Shown here: piece after piece, positions 35,172 through 43,876 of the stretch | Position numbering within the stretch: the first letter of the stretch is position 1 | How the letters are laid out: each line of letters starts with the position of its first letter | From: LMUY01 sp965198895 | GTDB lineage: Bacteria > Pseudomonadota > Alphaproteobacteria > Acetobacterales > Acetobacteraceae | Assembly (NCBI GenBank): GCA_965198895.1 | Contig: OZ240676.1 | Location: 4,898,001 to 4,962,000 of the forward strand | Length of the DNA stretch: 64,000 bases | Direction of reading: 5' to 3' | The notes under the pieces: generated by a model | What the model saw: only the letters and a program-made list of their open reading frames with translations | Told to the model about the DNA's origin: nothing | The model's database searches: none | Translations under genes and position numbers: made by a program

Positions 35172-35429
35172 ACCCTCCGACGCACGCAAATCGAACCCGG
35201 CGTTGCCGTCTCACTAGGACCGAGCCCAACTTTCGGCTACGAGGCGGGGCGCGAACAATGATCCTGCTCGTTTTCGCACCAGCGTGGCTCGGCATGGGAG
35301 GCGGCAATCGGCGTTGGGCAAACAGCGGCCTCGGACCCTGAAGAGCGCGGCCTGGCCGTCGCCACTGACCCCGCACCCATCACGGGCAAGGATCGCCGGC
35401 CAGGGTCGGCGCCGTCAGGCACGACCGGG

Positions 35430-35906
35430 TTGGGACGCTTCGTCGTGCTGCTGGCGGGTGCCTACCTGACCGGCGGGGCGGCAGCCCTGGTTTCGACCGC
35501 GCTTGGGGATACGGCGGGGCAAACGAGCGAACTGCTACAGGTGCAGGCAGACGAGTTGCCGGGCGCGATCGGCTCCCTTGATCCCGTCGCCGGCCAGCAG
35601 GCCGCTGACGACGCCCAGGCCTGCCGTGTCCCGCTGGCCAGCGTCTCGCTTGCGACCACCGGGCCGCCAGGGACCGTCGTGCGGGTCCGGTCCGGTGGCT
35701 ATGTGTCACCGCCCGTCCGGCTGGGCCGCGTGCCGCAGCGCATCGCGATCCCGTTCCCAGCGCCTTATCCCGCCGGGTCCGGAACGGTGCAGATCGAGGG
35801 GGTGGCAACCGACATCGCTGCAGCGCTCCTGCCGCAGTGGAATCTTCCTAACCTCGACCACACTGCGGTCCGCACCGTTTACTGGACGCCAAAGAATGCA
35901 TGCTGA
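35430..35906 (+). CDS. Membrane-anchored hypothetical protein, first gene of an AAA+/TPR operon
   Basis: 158 residues from a TTG at 35430. An N-terminal hydrophobic segment (FVVLLAGAYLTGGAAALVSTAL, split by a polar GG) is a signal anchor or signal peptide; the rest is a small soluble beta-rich region with SGGYVSPPVRLGRV. The open frame reaches upstream to 35262, reading DPEERGLAVATDPAPI and on into GRFVVLL, but contains no ATG/GTG/TTG before 35430, so a CTG start (35352) is conceivable. No family recognised. The stop lies 12 bases before the AAA+ gene. Confidence 0.6.
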   Translation: MGRFVVLLAGAYLTGGAAALVSTALGDTAGQTSELLQVQADELPGAIGSLDPVAGQQAADDAQACRVPLASVSLATTGPPGTVVRVRSGGYVSPPVRLGRVPQRIAIPFPAPYPAGSGTVQIEGVATDIAAALLPQWNLPNLDHTAVRTVYWTPKNAC

Positions 35907-35918
35907 GGAGCGACTGCG

Positions 35919-37058
35919 TTGAGGGCACTCGCGACGAGACATCCCCTGCTCGGGTTCCTTGCCATTTCGGTCTGCGCGAGCGTGATCAGCGCCTGGTTGA
36001 TCAGTCCATCGGCGGGTCCACTCGCCCTGGTCGCCGGCGGCGGGCTTCCGCTGGTGCTAAAGATGGTAGCTTTGCTGCTGGTGCTTGCGGCTGGGGCATC
36101 CCTCACGCTGATCGGCATGCGGTTGGCGACCTCGCCCGACGTCCTCAATCTCGTGCCGGCTGGCGGCACCTACTCGCCGGGTCGCCGGCTAACGGTCCAG
36201 CCGGGCAAGGTGGTGGGGATCCGGACGGCGGACGACGCCCTGAACGATCTCGACGCCATGATCGGGTTGGCCCCGGTCAAGGAAGAGGTGAACCGGCTAC
36301 TCGCAAGCCTTGAGATGGAGAAGAAGCGGCGCGAACAGGGCCTCCCGGTCGCCACGACAACGCGCCACATGGTCTTTACCGGGCCACCCGGCGTCGGCAA
36401 GACAGTGGTCGCCCGCGCCTTGGGCGAGGTTTACCGCTCGCTCGGCGTCCTGCGGCGTGGCCACCTCATCGAGGCCGACCGGCAATCCCTGGTGGCCGGC
36501 TACGTCGGTCAGACCGCGCTCAAGACGGCGGCGATCTGCAAGTCTGCCCTGGATGGCATCCTGTTCATCGATGAGGCCTATGCCCTCACCAAAGGGGCGG
36601 GTGTGGTGGATTTCGGTGGTGAGGCGGTCGACACCCTGCTGAAGTTCATGGAGGACAACAGGGACCGGATCGTCGTGATCGTGGCCGGCTATCCTGCCGA
36701 GATGCGCCGGTTCATCGAGGCCAATCCGGGGCTGTCCAGCCGGTTCACCAAGTTCATCGGCTTTCCGTCCTATGAACCGGCCGACCTCGCTGCGATCCTC
36801 GCCTCCATGGCCGAGACCGCGGGCTATCACCTGCCGGACGGAACCGAGCAGATCATCAGACCTCTCTACGACGATTTCCATCTCAGCCCAGCCTGGGGCA
36901 ATGCGCGCACGATGCGCACCCTGCTGGAGAAAGCGCGGGAGGCGCATGCCGTCCGCGCCAGCGTCGACCCGACCGGGGACCTGCAGACCATCTCGGCAAG
37001 CGATCTCGAGATGGCTGTTCGCGGCGCGAGCGAGGCGATGCGGGGCGCCAGCGCGTGA
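35919..37058 (+). CDS. Membrane-anchored CbxX/CbbX-type AAA+ ATPase
   Basis: 379 residues. Two membrane helices (about 10-28 and 43-66) precede a soluble AAA+ domain with MIGLAPVKEEVNRL at about 114, Walker A GPPGVGKT at 155-162, Walker B ILFIDEAYAL at 214-223, and SRF (Arg275) as the arginine-finger region. The CbxX/CfxQ family includes Rubisco activase CbbX and the EccA ATPases of type VII secretion, but no Rubisco or ESX genes are nearby, and the two membrane helices are unusual for CbbX. The start is a TTG at 35919 with GAGGAG eight bases upstream. Its stop overlaps the TPR gene start (GTGA). Confidence 0.85.
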   Translation: MRALATRHPLLGFLAISVCASVISAWLISPSAGPLALVAGGGLPLVLKMVALLLVLAAGASLTLIGMRLATSPDVLNLVPAGGTYSPGRRLTVQPGKVVGIRTADDALNDLDAMIGLAPVKEEVNRLLASLEMEKKRREQGLPVATTTRHMVFTGPPGVGKTVVARALGEVYRSLGVLRRGHLIEADRQSLVAGYVGQTALKTAAICKSALDGILFIDEAYALTKGAGVVDFGGEAVDTLLKFMEDNRDRIVVIVAGYPAEMRRFIEANPGLSSRFTKFIGFPSYEPADLAAILASMAETAGYHLPDGTEQIIRPLYDDFHLSPAWGNARTMRTLLEKAREAHAVRASVDPTGDLQTISASDLEMAVRGASEAMRGASA

Positions 37059-38470
37059 CCGGTTGGCGTGATCTCCACGCGGCGCTTTGGCGTTACGATC
37101 GCGGCTATCGGATCGCCTGGTTCGTCGGACCGCTCTCACTCGTGGTGCTGGCCTCGGCCGCCATCGTCTCGTACGCGCCGTCAGCGGCGCCGGGCAGCGC
37201 GACGGCTCCGGGGCAATGGGTCAAGGCTGGACCCGCGCCGGTGCAATGGGGCGGGTGCGACGTCGCCGGCCCGCCGGCGGCCGCCATCGACGCGTGCAGC
37301 GCCATCGTCGCACGGACAGGGATCGGGTTGCCGGACCTCGCCACCGCGTATTTCCGGCGTGGTCTCGCCCATGGCCGGCTGAACCAGGCGCAGCCTGCCA
37401 TCGACGACTACAGCCAAGCGCTCCGTCTAGCGCCGCGGATGGCCGCTGCCCTGAACAACCGCGCGCTGCTCTACGGGGCGCAGAAGAACTTTCCAGCGGC
37501 AGAGGCGGATCTGTCGGCGTCGATCTCGGATAATCCGCAAGGAGCGCTCGCCTTCGCCAACCGGGCGGATTTGCGGCGGGCCATGGGACGGCTGGACGAC
37601 GCGCTGGTCGACGCAAATACCGCCGTGCGGCTCGACCCGACGCTGGCGCCAGCCTTTCTGGCGCGTGCGGCAATCGATGAGCAACGCAAATCGTGGGAGC
37701 CGGCACTCGCGGATGCCAGCACGGCTATTCAACTGCGCGCGAATAATCCGGCCGCCTATATTGCCCGCGCCGTTGCGAATGTGAATTTGAAGCATCTGGA
37801 CGCGGCGGCGTCCGACGCCACGCAGGCGATCGACTTGGGATCCAACCTGCCGTTGCCGTTTCTCGTCCGGGGTGACGCGAACCTGCGGCAGCAGAAATAC
37901 GACCTGGCCATGGCTGACCTGACTCGTTGCTTGGCGATCGATGCGCGGCAGGCGGCCTGTCTGACGCTTCGGGCTCGTACCAAGCTTCTGCAAGGCGACG
38001 TCGCCGGTGCGGCGAACGATGCGAACGATGCGCTGGCGATCGACCCGACTATGGTGGACGCCTACCGCATCCGTGGCGACGCGCACATGAAGCAGGACGA
38101 TGCCGCCGATGCCCTGGCCGATTTCCAGCAGGCTGCGGCACGGGCGCCGCAATCGGCCGGCGTGCTCGCCGACCGCGCCATTGCGTTCTGGCGTTCGCAG
38201 CTGGCTGACCAAGCCGCGTGCCGCCGCCGGGGCCGGTCTCCGACGGACTGCAACCTCGGGGCCGGTCTCTCGCGTGCGACGGGGTACTTCGACGAGGTCC
38301 TATCGATCGATCCGAACAACGTTCCAGCCCTATACGGTCGTGGCTCCGTGAACCTGGCGGGCGGGCATCGTGACCTTGCCGAGGCGGATTGGCGCAAAGC
38401 GCTCGGCATCGCTCCCAGCGATCCTGGCCTACGCACCGCCATGACCCAAGCCGGTATGCGCCTGAACTAG
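37055..38470 (+). CDS. Membrane-anchored tetratricopeptide-repeat protein
   Basis: 471 residues. One membrane helix (about 19-41) is followed by at least eight TPR units, for example AYFRRGLAHGRLNQAQPAIDD, AAALNNRALLYGAQ, PAAYIARAVANVNLKH and VDAYRIRGDAHMKQDD. TPRs are protein-protein docking surfaces, so it may position a substrate for the AAA+ ATPase upstream, with which it is translationally coupled (GTG at 37055). A DQAACRRRGRSPTDCNLG insert around residue 390 carries two cysteines. No enzymatic domain is seen. The function of the three-gene set is unknown. Confidence 0.85.
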   Translation: MTGWRDLHAALWRYDRGYRIAWFVGPLSLVVLASAAIVSYAPSAAPGSATAPGQWVKAGPAPVQWGGCDVAGPPAAAIDACSAIVARTGIGLPDLATAYFRRGLAHGRLNQAQPAIDDYSQALRLAPRMAAALNNRALLYGAQKNFPAAEADLSASISDNPQGALAFANRADLRRAMGRLDDALVDANTAVRLDPTLAPAFLARAAIDEQRKSWEPALADASTAIQLRANNPAAYIARAVANVNLKHLDAAASDATQAIDLGSNLPLPFLVRGDANLRQQKYDLAMADLTRCLAIDARQAACLTLRARTKLLQGDVAGAANDANDALAIDPTMVDAYRIRGDAHMKQDDAADALADFQQAAARAPQSAGVLADRAIAFWRSQLADQAACRRRGRSPTDCNLGAGLSRATGYFDEVLSIDPNNVPALYGRGSVNLAGGHRDLAEADWRKALGIAPSDPGLRTAMTQAGMRLN

Positions 38471-38504
38471 GCGCCGAAAATGCCACCTGGGGCAGCGGCC
38501 GCGC

Positions 38505-38795
38505 TCAGCTCCAGCTGCCGGGAACCCAGATGTAATTCCCGGTCGTTCCAGCCCAGTGACCCCGGGTCCAGAGCGCACCGTGGTCGCCGCGTGGTTCGTA
38601 ACGGCCGGCCTCGTACCGGTAGGAGCCATCCACATACACCCAGTCGCCGGGATGCCAGATCAGTTGCTCCTCGCTGACCGGAGGCAGCGGGATGGTTTCC
38701 GCCGGCAGCGGCGGCGCTACGGGGTAGCTCGGCAGCTGGGAGCCACAGCCGGCGAGCAGCAGGACGGCTGCCAACCCTGGAACGAACATCTTCAT
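38505..38795 (-). CDS. Small YXWGXW-type repeat lipoprotein
   Basis: 96 residues. A lipobox LLLAGC (Cys about residue 17) follows the ATG at 38793-38795, which has AGGAG eight bases upstream. The rest has a WHPGDWVYVDGSYRYEAGRY repeat and ends LWTRGHWAGTTGNYIWVPGSW, matching YXWGXW repeat proteins. These are small outer-membrane or periplasmic lipoproteins without an established role. An upstream TTG start (38813) gives six more residues. It is convergent with the TPR gene, 34 bases apart. Confidence 0.7.
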   Translation of the reverse strand: MKMFVPGLAAVLLLAGCGSQLPSYPVAPPLPAETIPLPPVSEEQLIWHPGDWVYVDGSYRYEAGRYEPRGDHGALWTRGHWAGTTGNYIWVPGSWS

Positions 38796-38809
38796 GCGGG
38801 TGTCTCCTC

Positions 38810-39940
38810 TCAAGCCGGGAGCAGGATCGTCGCGATCGCCTGGGCCGCGATGCCCTCACCTCGGCCGGTGAAGCCGAGGCGCTCCGTCGTGGTCGCCTTG
38901 ATCGAGATGCGGCCTTCGTCGACGCCCAGCAACTCGGCGACACGTGCGATCATGGCCGCGGCGTGGGGGGTGATCTTGGGCCGCTCGCAGATCAGCGTCA
39001 CGTCCGCATTGGCCAGCATGCCGCCACGGGCTGCGATCCGCTCGGCGGCGTGGCGTAGGAAACGGGCGCTGTCCGCGTCCTTCCACTCGGCCTCGCTCGG
39101 GGGGAAGTGGCGGCCGATATCGCCCTCCGCCAGCGCGCCGTAGATCGCGTCGCACAGGGCATGGATCCCGACATCGGCGTCCGAGTGGCCGGCCAGGCCC
39201 CATTCGTGCGGCACGGTGATGCCGCACAGCACCAGGGCGCGGCCCGGCTCGGCGGCGTGGACGTCGAACCCGCTGCCGGTCCGCGGCAGTAGGCCGGGCG
39301 AGAGGGCACGTTCGAGCCGCACGAGGTCCTCCGGATAGGTGAGTTTGATGTTGTCGTCCGAGCCCGGGACGATAGCGACCGAGTGGCCGGCCATTTCCAG
39401 CAGCGACGCGTCGTCGGTCGCGCCGCTTCCGCCCGTCGCGTGCAGGGCGCGCAGCAGGTGGTAGCGGAAAGCCTGCGGGGTCTGTGCCCGGAACAGCCCG
39501 TCGCGCGCCACGGTCGCGACGATGCGGCCCGACTGCACACGCTTCAGCGTGTCGGCTACGGGTACGGCGGGGATGGCGCCGTCATGCGTGCGCAGGGCGG
39601 CGAGCAAAGCGGGGATGGCGTTCGCCGGCAGGAAGGGGCGGGCGGCGTCGTGCACCAGGACGATGTCGGGCGCGGTCGCGGCGAGCGCCTGCAGCCCGGC
39701 CGACACGCTGGCCTGGCGGGTGGCGCCGCCGGGCACGGCCGGCAGTACGTCCAAGCCGGCCAAGGCGGCGGCGATCGGTTCGGCGTCGCCCACCGGCTGC
39801 AGGGTGGACACATGGGGCAGCAGCGCTTCCGCTGCGTGACGGATGACGGGCTTGCCCGCAACGGTCATAAACTGCTTGGGCGAGGGGCCGCCGAAGCGGC
39901 TGCCGGTGCCAGCGGCGACGAGGATGGCGGCAATTCGCAT
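38810..39940 (-). CDS. ispDF: Bifunctional IspD-IspF (MEP pathway)
   Basis: 376 residues joining two MEP-pathway enzymes. The N-terminal IspD domain has AAGTGSRFGGPSPKQF near residue 9 and LVHDAARPFLPA; the C-terminal IspF domain starts at about residue 220 with GSGFDVHAAEPG and has GHSDADVGIHALCDAIYGAL, the metal-binding His/Asp. They make CDP-ME from MEP and the 2,4-cyclodiphosphate from CDP-ME 2-phosphate. Fusion of the two is common in alphaproteobacteria. The ATG at 39938-39940 fits; an upstream TTG (39952) is possible. It is divergent from dusB. Confidence 0.95.
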   Translation of the reverse strand: MRIAAILVAAGTGSRFGGPSPKQFMTVAGKPVIRHAAEALLPHVSTLQPVGDAEPIAAALAGLDVLPAVPGGATRQASVSAGLQALAATAPDIVLVHDAARPFLPANAIPALLAALRTHDGAIPAVPVADTLKRVQSGRIVATVARDGLFRAQTPQAFRYHLLRALHATGGSGATDDASLLEMAGHSVAIVPGSDDNIKLTYPEDLVRLERALSPGLLPRTGSGFDVHAAEPGRALVLCGITVPHEWGLAGHSDADVGIHALCDAIYGALAEGDIGRHFPPSEAEWKDADSARFLRHAAERIAARGGMLANADVTLICERPKITPHAAAMIARVAELLGVDEGRISIKATTTERLGFTGRGEGIAAQAIATILLPA

Positions 39941-40062
39941 GGCGCGGACCAATGCGCGGGGCGCGGGGCCGCGTCAAGCTGGGGAGGGATTCGCGTCTAG
40001 CGTGAAAGTATAGGGCATGCAGAGCGATTGCTATGTGATAGGTCGGCGCGTATTTTGCCCAA

Positions 40063-41103
40063 ATGCTAGGCACTGCCACTTTTGCTCCCATTACGCTCGG
40101 GTCCGGTCCCCACGCCGTGACGATCGAGACGCCGGTGGTGCTCGCACCAATGTCCGGCGTGACCGACCTGCCGTTCCGCCGTCTGGCCAAGCGCCTGGGG
40201 ACGGGCATGGTGGTGTCCGAAATGATCGCGTCTTGGGCGATTGTGCGCGAAAACCAGGCGACCCTACGGATGGCCAGCGTCGACGGCGACGGGCCGAATG
40301 CGATCCAGCTTGCCGGGTGCGAGCCGGCGGCGATGGCGGAGGCGGCGCGTATCGCGCACGGCCGCGGCGCTAACCTGATAGACATCAATTTCGGCTGCCC
40401 GGTGAAAAAGGTCGCCGTCGGGCAGAGCGCCGGGTCGGCGCTGATGCGCGACGAGGTGGCGGCCGCACGCATCCTGGAGGCGACCGTGCGCGCGGTTCCG
40501 GTTCCGGTGACGCTGAAAATGCGCATGGGGTGGGACCACACAACGCTCAACGCACCCCGCCTGGCACGGATTGCCGAGGAGTGCGGCATCACCCTGGTGA
40601 CGGTGCACGGCCGGACCCGGCAGCAATTCTACACCGGCTCGGCCGATTGGGACTTCATTGCCGGCGTGAAGGCCGCGGTCGGCATCCCCGTGATCGCGAA
40701 CGGCGACATCACGACGGTGGAGCAGGCGGCCGAGGCGCATACCCGGTCTGGCACCAATGGCGTGATGGTCGGGCGGGGCTGCTATGGCCGGCCGTGGTTC
40801 CCGGCGCAGGTGGCGGCGTTTCTGCGGGACGGCACGCGCCTGGCGGATCCGTCGCTGGCCGACCAGAAATCCATCCTGCTCGAGCACTACGACGCGATGC
40901 TCGCCCATTTCGGCGTCCATCCGGGGCTTCGGCTGGGGCGCAAGCACGTCGCCTGGTATTCGCGCGGGCTGCACGGCTCGGCGGAGTTCCGGGCGGCAGT
41001 GATGCGCTGCGACGACGTGCCGTCTGTGCGGCGGCTGATCGACGGGTTCTACGACCCGCTCATCGAGGCCAGGTGCGACACCCCGGCGATGCTGGCGGCA
41101 TGA
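40063..41103 (+). CDS. dusB: tRNA-dihydrouridine synthase DusB (NifR3)
   Basis: 346 residues. The FMN/TIM barrel has VLAPMSGVTDLPFRRL near residue 26, NFGCPVKKV with the catalytic Cys, KMRMGWD, TVHGRTRQQFYTG and NGDITT. It reduces uridines in tRNA D-loops. It opens the classic alphaproteobacterial order dusB-ntrB-ntrC-ntrY-ntrX. Its stop overlaps the ntrB ATG (ATGA). Confidence 0.95.
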   Translation: MLGTATFAPITLGSGPHAVTIETPVVLAPMSGVTDLPFRRLAKRLGTGMVVSEMIASWAIVRENQATLRMASVDGDGPNAIQLAGCEPAAMAEAARIAHGRGANLIDINFGCPVKKVAVGQSAGSALMRDEVAAARILEATVRAVPVPVTLKMRMGWDHTTLNAPRLARIAEECGITLVTVHGRTRQQFYTGSADWDFIAGVKAAVGIPVIANGDITTVEQAAEAHTRSGTNGVMVGRGCYGRPWFPAQVAAFLRDGTRLADPSLADQKSILLEHYDAMLAHFGVHPGLRLGRKHVAWYSRGLHGSAEFRAAVMRCDDVPSVRRLIDGFYDPLIEARCDTPAMLAA

Positions 41104-42245
41104 CGGGTTTGCCAGGGGCGGCCGTCGCACGCGGGCTGTTGAAGGTGGTCGGCCGCACGCCGGCGGCCAACGATCCGGGCGTGATGCTGGGCGCGCTGCC
41201 GGTTCCAGTGCTGCTGCTGGACGCTGCCAACCGGTTCCGCTTCGCCAATCACGCCGCCGAGCAGTTCCTGGGGCTGTCGATGCAGCAGCTCTCGCATATG
41301 GCACTGACCGATCTGCTGCCCGCCGACCACCCGCTGTTCGCGCTGATCGAGCAAGTGCGCAACCAGGGCATCACCATCGCCGACCACGACCTGACGCTGG
41401 AAAGCCCCCGCCTGCACAAGCAGGACATCACCGTGCAGGCGACCGGGCTGAACGAGGAGCCCGGCGCGGTGCTGCTGTGCCTGCAGGATGCCTCGGCGGC
41501 CCGCGCGCTGGACCGTCAGACGGTGTTTCGCTCCGCCGCGCGTTCGGTCAGCGGCATGGCGGCGGTGCTGGCCCACGAGGTGAAGAACCCGCTCTCGGGC
41601 ATCCGCGGCGCCGCCCAGTTGCTGGAAAGCAGCGTGGCGGAGAGCGACCGCGAATTGGCCGTGCTGATCCGTGACGAGGCTGACCGCATCCGCGCCCTGG
41701 TCGACCGCATGGAAATCTTCGACGAGAAGCCGATCGAGCTGCGCGCGGTCAACATCCACCGGGTGCTGGAGCACGTGCGCCGCCTGGCGCAGAGCGGGTT
41801 CGGCGCGCATCTGCGGTTCACCGAAGCGTACGATCCCTCGCTGCCCCCGGTGCTCGGCAACCGGGATCAGTTGGTGCAGGTGCTGCTCAACCTGGTGAAG
41901 AACGCAGCCGAGGCGGTGACGGTGACCGATATGGACGGTGAAATCACGCTCACCACGGCCTATCGCCACGGGGTGCGGCTGACCGTTCCGGGCTCGACCC
42001 ACCGGGTGCACCTGCCACTGGTGGTGACGGTGCGGGACAACGGGCCTGGGATCGGCGACGACATCCGGCCGCATCTTTTTAAGCCTTTCGTGACGTCCAA
42101 GCCGTCAGGTAGTGGCCTTGGACTGGCGCTGGTGGCCAAGATCGTGGCGGACCATGGCGGCCTGATCGAAGTCGACAGCCGGCCCGGGCGCACCGAATTC
42201 GCCCTGCACCTGCCGGTGATGAGCGAAGGCGAAGGGGAAGGGTGA
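41100..42245 (+). CDS. ntrB: Nitrogen regulation sensor kinase NtrB
   Basis: 381 residues. A PAS domain (residues about 30-125: PVPVLLLDAANRFRFANHAAE) precedes HisKA with LAHEVKNPLSGI (His159), and the HATPase has NLVKNAAEAV and DNGPGIGDD with GSGLGLAL. No membrane segment, as expected for cytosolic NtrB, which phosphorylates or dephosphorylates NtrC under PII control. The ATG at 41100 overlaps the dusB stop. A 170-bp gap separates it from ntrC, containing a possible mobile remnant. Confidence 0.95.
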   Translation: MTGLPGAAVARGLLKVVGRTPAANDPGVMLGALPVPVLLLDAANRFRFANHAAEQFLGLSMQQLSHMALTDLLPADHPLFALIEQVRNQGITIADHDLTLESPRLHKQDITVQATGLNEEPGAVLLCLQDASAARALDRQTVFRSAARSVSGMAAVLAHEVKNPLSGIRGAAQLLESSVAESDRELAVLIRDEADRIRALVDRMEIFDEKPIELRAVNIHRVLEHVRRLAQSGFGAHLRFTEAYDPSLPPVLGNRDQLVQVLLNLVKNAAEAVTVTDMDGEITLTTAYRHGVRLTVPGSTHRVHLPLVVTVRDNGPGIGDDIRPHLFKPFVTSKPSGSGLGLALVAKIVADHGGLIEVDSRPGRTEFALHLPVMSEGEGEG

Positions 42246-42290
42246 TCCGGCCTGGCCGGGCACGGCAGGGGGCACTCGCTCCTTGCGCCC

Positions 42291-42400
42291 CTAGTGGTCC
42301 GATCCTGACGCTCACTATCCGAGCGTCGGGTGAATCGGCCCACCGAATTAGACGCTCGTGGTCAAATCGGAGGACTGTTCCCTCTGGGTTTGACCACTAG
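42291..42400. mobile_element. 110-bp TA-bounded inverted-repeat element between ntrB and ntrC (possible MITE or IS remnant)
   Basis: CTAGTGGTC at 42291-42299 and GACCACTAG at 42392-42400 are perfect 9-bp inverted ends. Inside, GACGCTC (42307) and GAGCGTC (42321) form a 7-bp stem with a 7-base loop, and a third copy, GACGCTCGTGGTC, starts at 42351. No open frame fits inside. TA at each end is as expected for a TA-target transposon family (such as IS630), but no transposase is present, so it is at most a non-autonomous or decayed unit. An alternative is a ntrC leader structure. Confidence 0.4.
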
Positions 42401-42415
42401 CGACAGTGGGGTTCG

Positions 42416-43861
42416 ATGACGATTCCGACGGTTTTGATTGCCGATGACGACCGCTCCATCCGGACGGTTCTGACGCAGGCGCTGGGGCGGTCGGGGTATC
42501 AGGTTCGGTCCTGCTCGAATGCCGCCACGCTCTGGCGCTGGGTCGAGGACGGCGAGGGCGACCTCGTGATCACCGACGTGGTGATGCCGGACGAGAACGG
42601 GCTGGACCTGATCCCCCGTATCCGCCGGGTGCGTCCGGACCTGCGGGTGGTCGTAATGAGCGCGCAATCCACGCTGATGACGGCGGTGAAGGCGGCCCAG
42701 CGCGGGGCGTTCGAATATCTGCCCAAGCCGTTCGATCTCAAGGAGCTTCTGGCCGTCGTGGGGCGCGCGTTGGCCGCCCCGCCACCGCTGTTGCCGGTCG
42801 ACGACCAGGCCGAGAAGGACGAGAAGCTGCCGCTGATCGGCCGCTCGGTCGCGATGCAGGAGATCTATCGCTCGATCGCCCGTCTCACCACGGCGGATCT
42901 GACGGTGATGGTGACCGGCGAGTCGGGCACCGGCAAGGAGTTGGTCGCGCGGGCGCTGCATGATTACGGCCGGCGCCGGGCCGCCCCGTTCGTCGCCATC
43001 AACATGGCCGCGATCCCGCGCGAACTGATCGAGAGCGAGCTGTTCGGCCACGAGCGGGGGGCGTTCACCGGGGCGCACAACCGCAACCAGGGCCGGTTCG
43101 AGCAGGCGGCTGGCGGCACGTTGTTCCTCGATGAGATCGGCGACATGCCGCATGAGGCGCAGACCCGGCTTTTGCGCGTGTTGCAGGAAGGCGAGTTCAC
43201 CACCGTCGGCGGCCGGCAGCCGATTAAGGCCAATGTCCGCATCGTCGCCGCCACCCACCGCGACCTGCGCCAGGCGATCCGGGCCGGGCAGTTCCGCGAG
43301 GATCTTTTCTATCGGCTCAACGTGGTGCCGATCCGGCTTCCCCCCTTGCGCGAACGGACCGAGGACATCCCGGTGCTCGCCCGGCACTTCCTCGACAAGG
43401 CGCGGGAAATGGGGCTGCCCGGCAAGTCGCTCGATACCGGCGCACTCGATCGCCTGCGCGCTTACCGCTGGCCCGGCAACGTGCGCGAGCTCGAGAACCT
43501 CATGCGCCGTCTCGCGGCGCTGTATCCGCAGGAGGTGATTGGCGAGGAGGTGATCGCGACCGAGCTCTCCGCCGGCGGGATGGAGATGGAGGCGCCGGTT
43601 GCGAATACCGGGTCGGAACCGCTTGCGGCCGCGGTCGAGCGGCATATCAGGCGGTTCTTGGCGGCGGGCGGGGACGGCATGCCGATGCGCGACATCTATG
43701 ACAAGGTGATCGCCGAGGTGGAGCGGCCGCTGATCCAGATGACGTTGTCGGCCACCCGCGGTAATCAGATCAAGGCGGCGGCCATGCTGGGGCTGAACCG
43801 CAACACGCTGCGCAAGAAGATCCGTGACCTCGACATCTCGGTGGTGCGGGGTATCGGCTAG
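42416..43861 (+). CDS. ntrC: Nitrogen regulation response regulator NtrC
   Basis: 481 residues. The receiver has Asp10-12 and phospho-acceptor Asp54 (LVITDVVMPDENG). The sigma54 AAA+ domain has Walker A GESGTGKE at 168-175, the sigma54-contact loop GAFTGA at 215-220 and Walker B FLDEIGD at 237-243. The C-terminal Fis-type helix-turn-helix is KAAAMLGLNRNTLRKKI. It activates nitrogen-assimilation promoters with RpoN. The ATG at 42416 lacks a strong ribosome-binding site and stands 16 bases after the inverted-repeat element. Confidence 0.97.
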   Translation: MTIPTVLIADDDRSIRTVLTQALGRSGYQVRSCSNAATLWRWVEDGEGDLVITDVVMPDENGLDLIPRIRRVRPDLRVVVMSAQSTLMTAVKAAQRGAFEYLPKPFDLKELLAVVGRALAAPPPLLPVDDQAEKDEKLPLIGRSVAMQEIYRSIARLTTADLTVMVTGESGTGKELVARALHDYGRRRAAPFVAINMAAIPRELIESELFGHERGAFTGAHNRNQGRFEQAAGGTLFLDEIGDMPHEAQTRLLRVLQEGEFTTVGGRQPIKANVRIVAATHRDLRQAIRAGQFREDLFYRLNVVPIRLPPLRERTEDIPVLARHFLDKAREMGLPGKSLDTGALDRLRAYRWPGNVRELENLMRRLAALYPQEVIGEEVIATELSAGGMEMEAPVANTGSEPLAAAVERHIRRFLAAGGDGMPMRDIYDKVIAEVERPLIQMTLSATRGNQIKAAAMLGLNRNTLRKKIRDLDISVVRGIG

Positions 43862-43876
43862 CGCCGGAGGCCTGTG

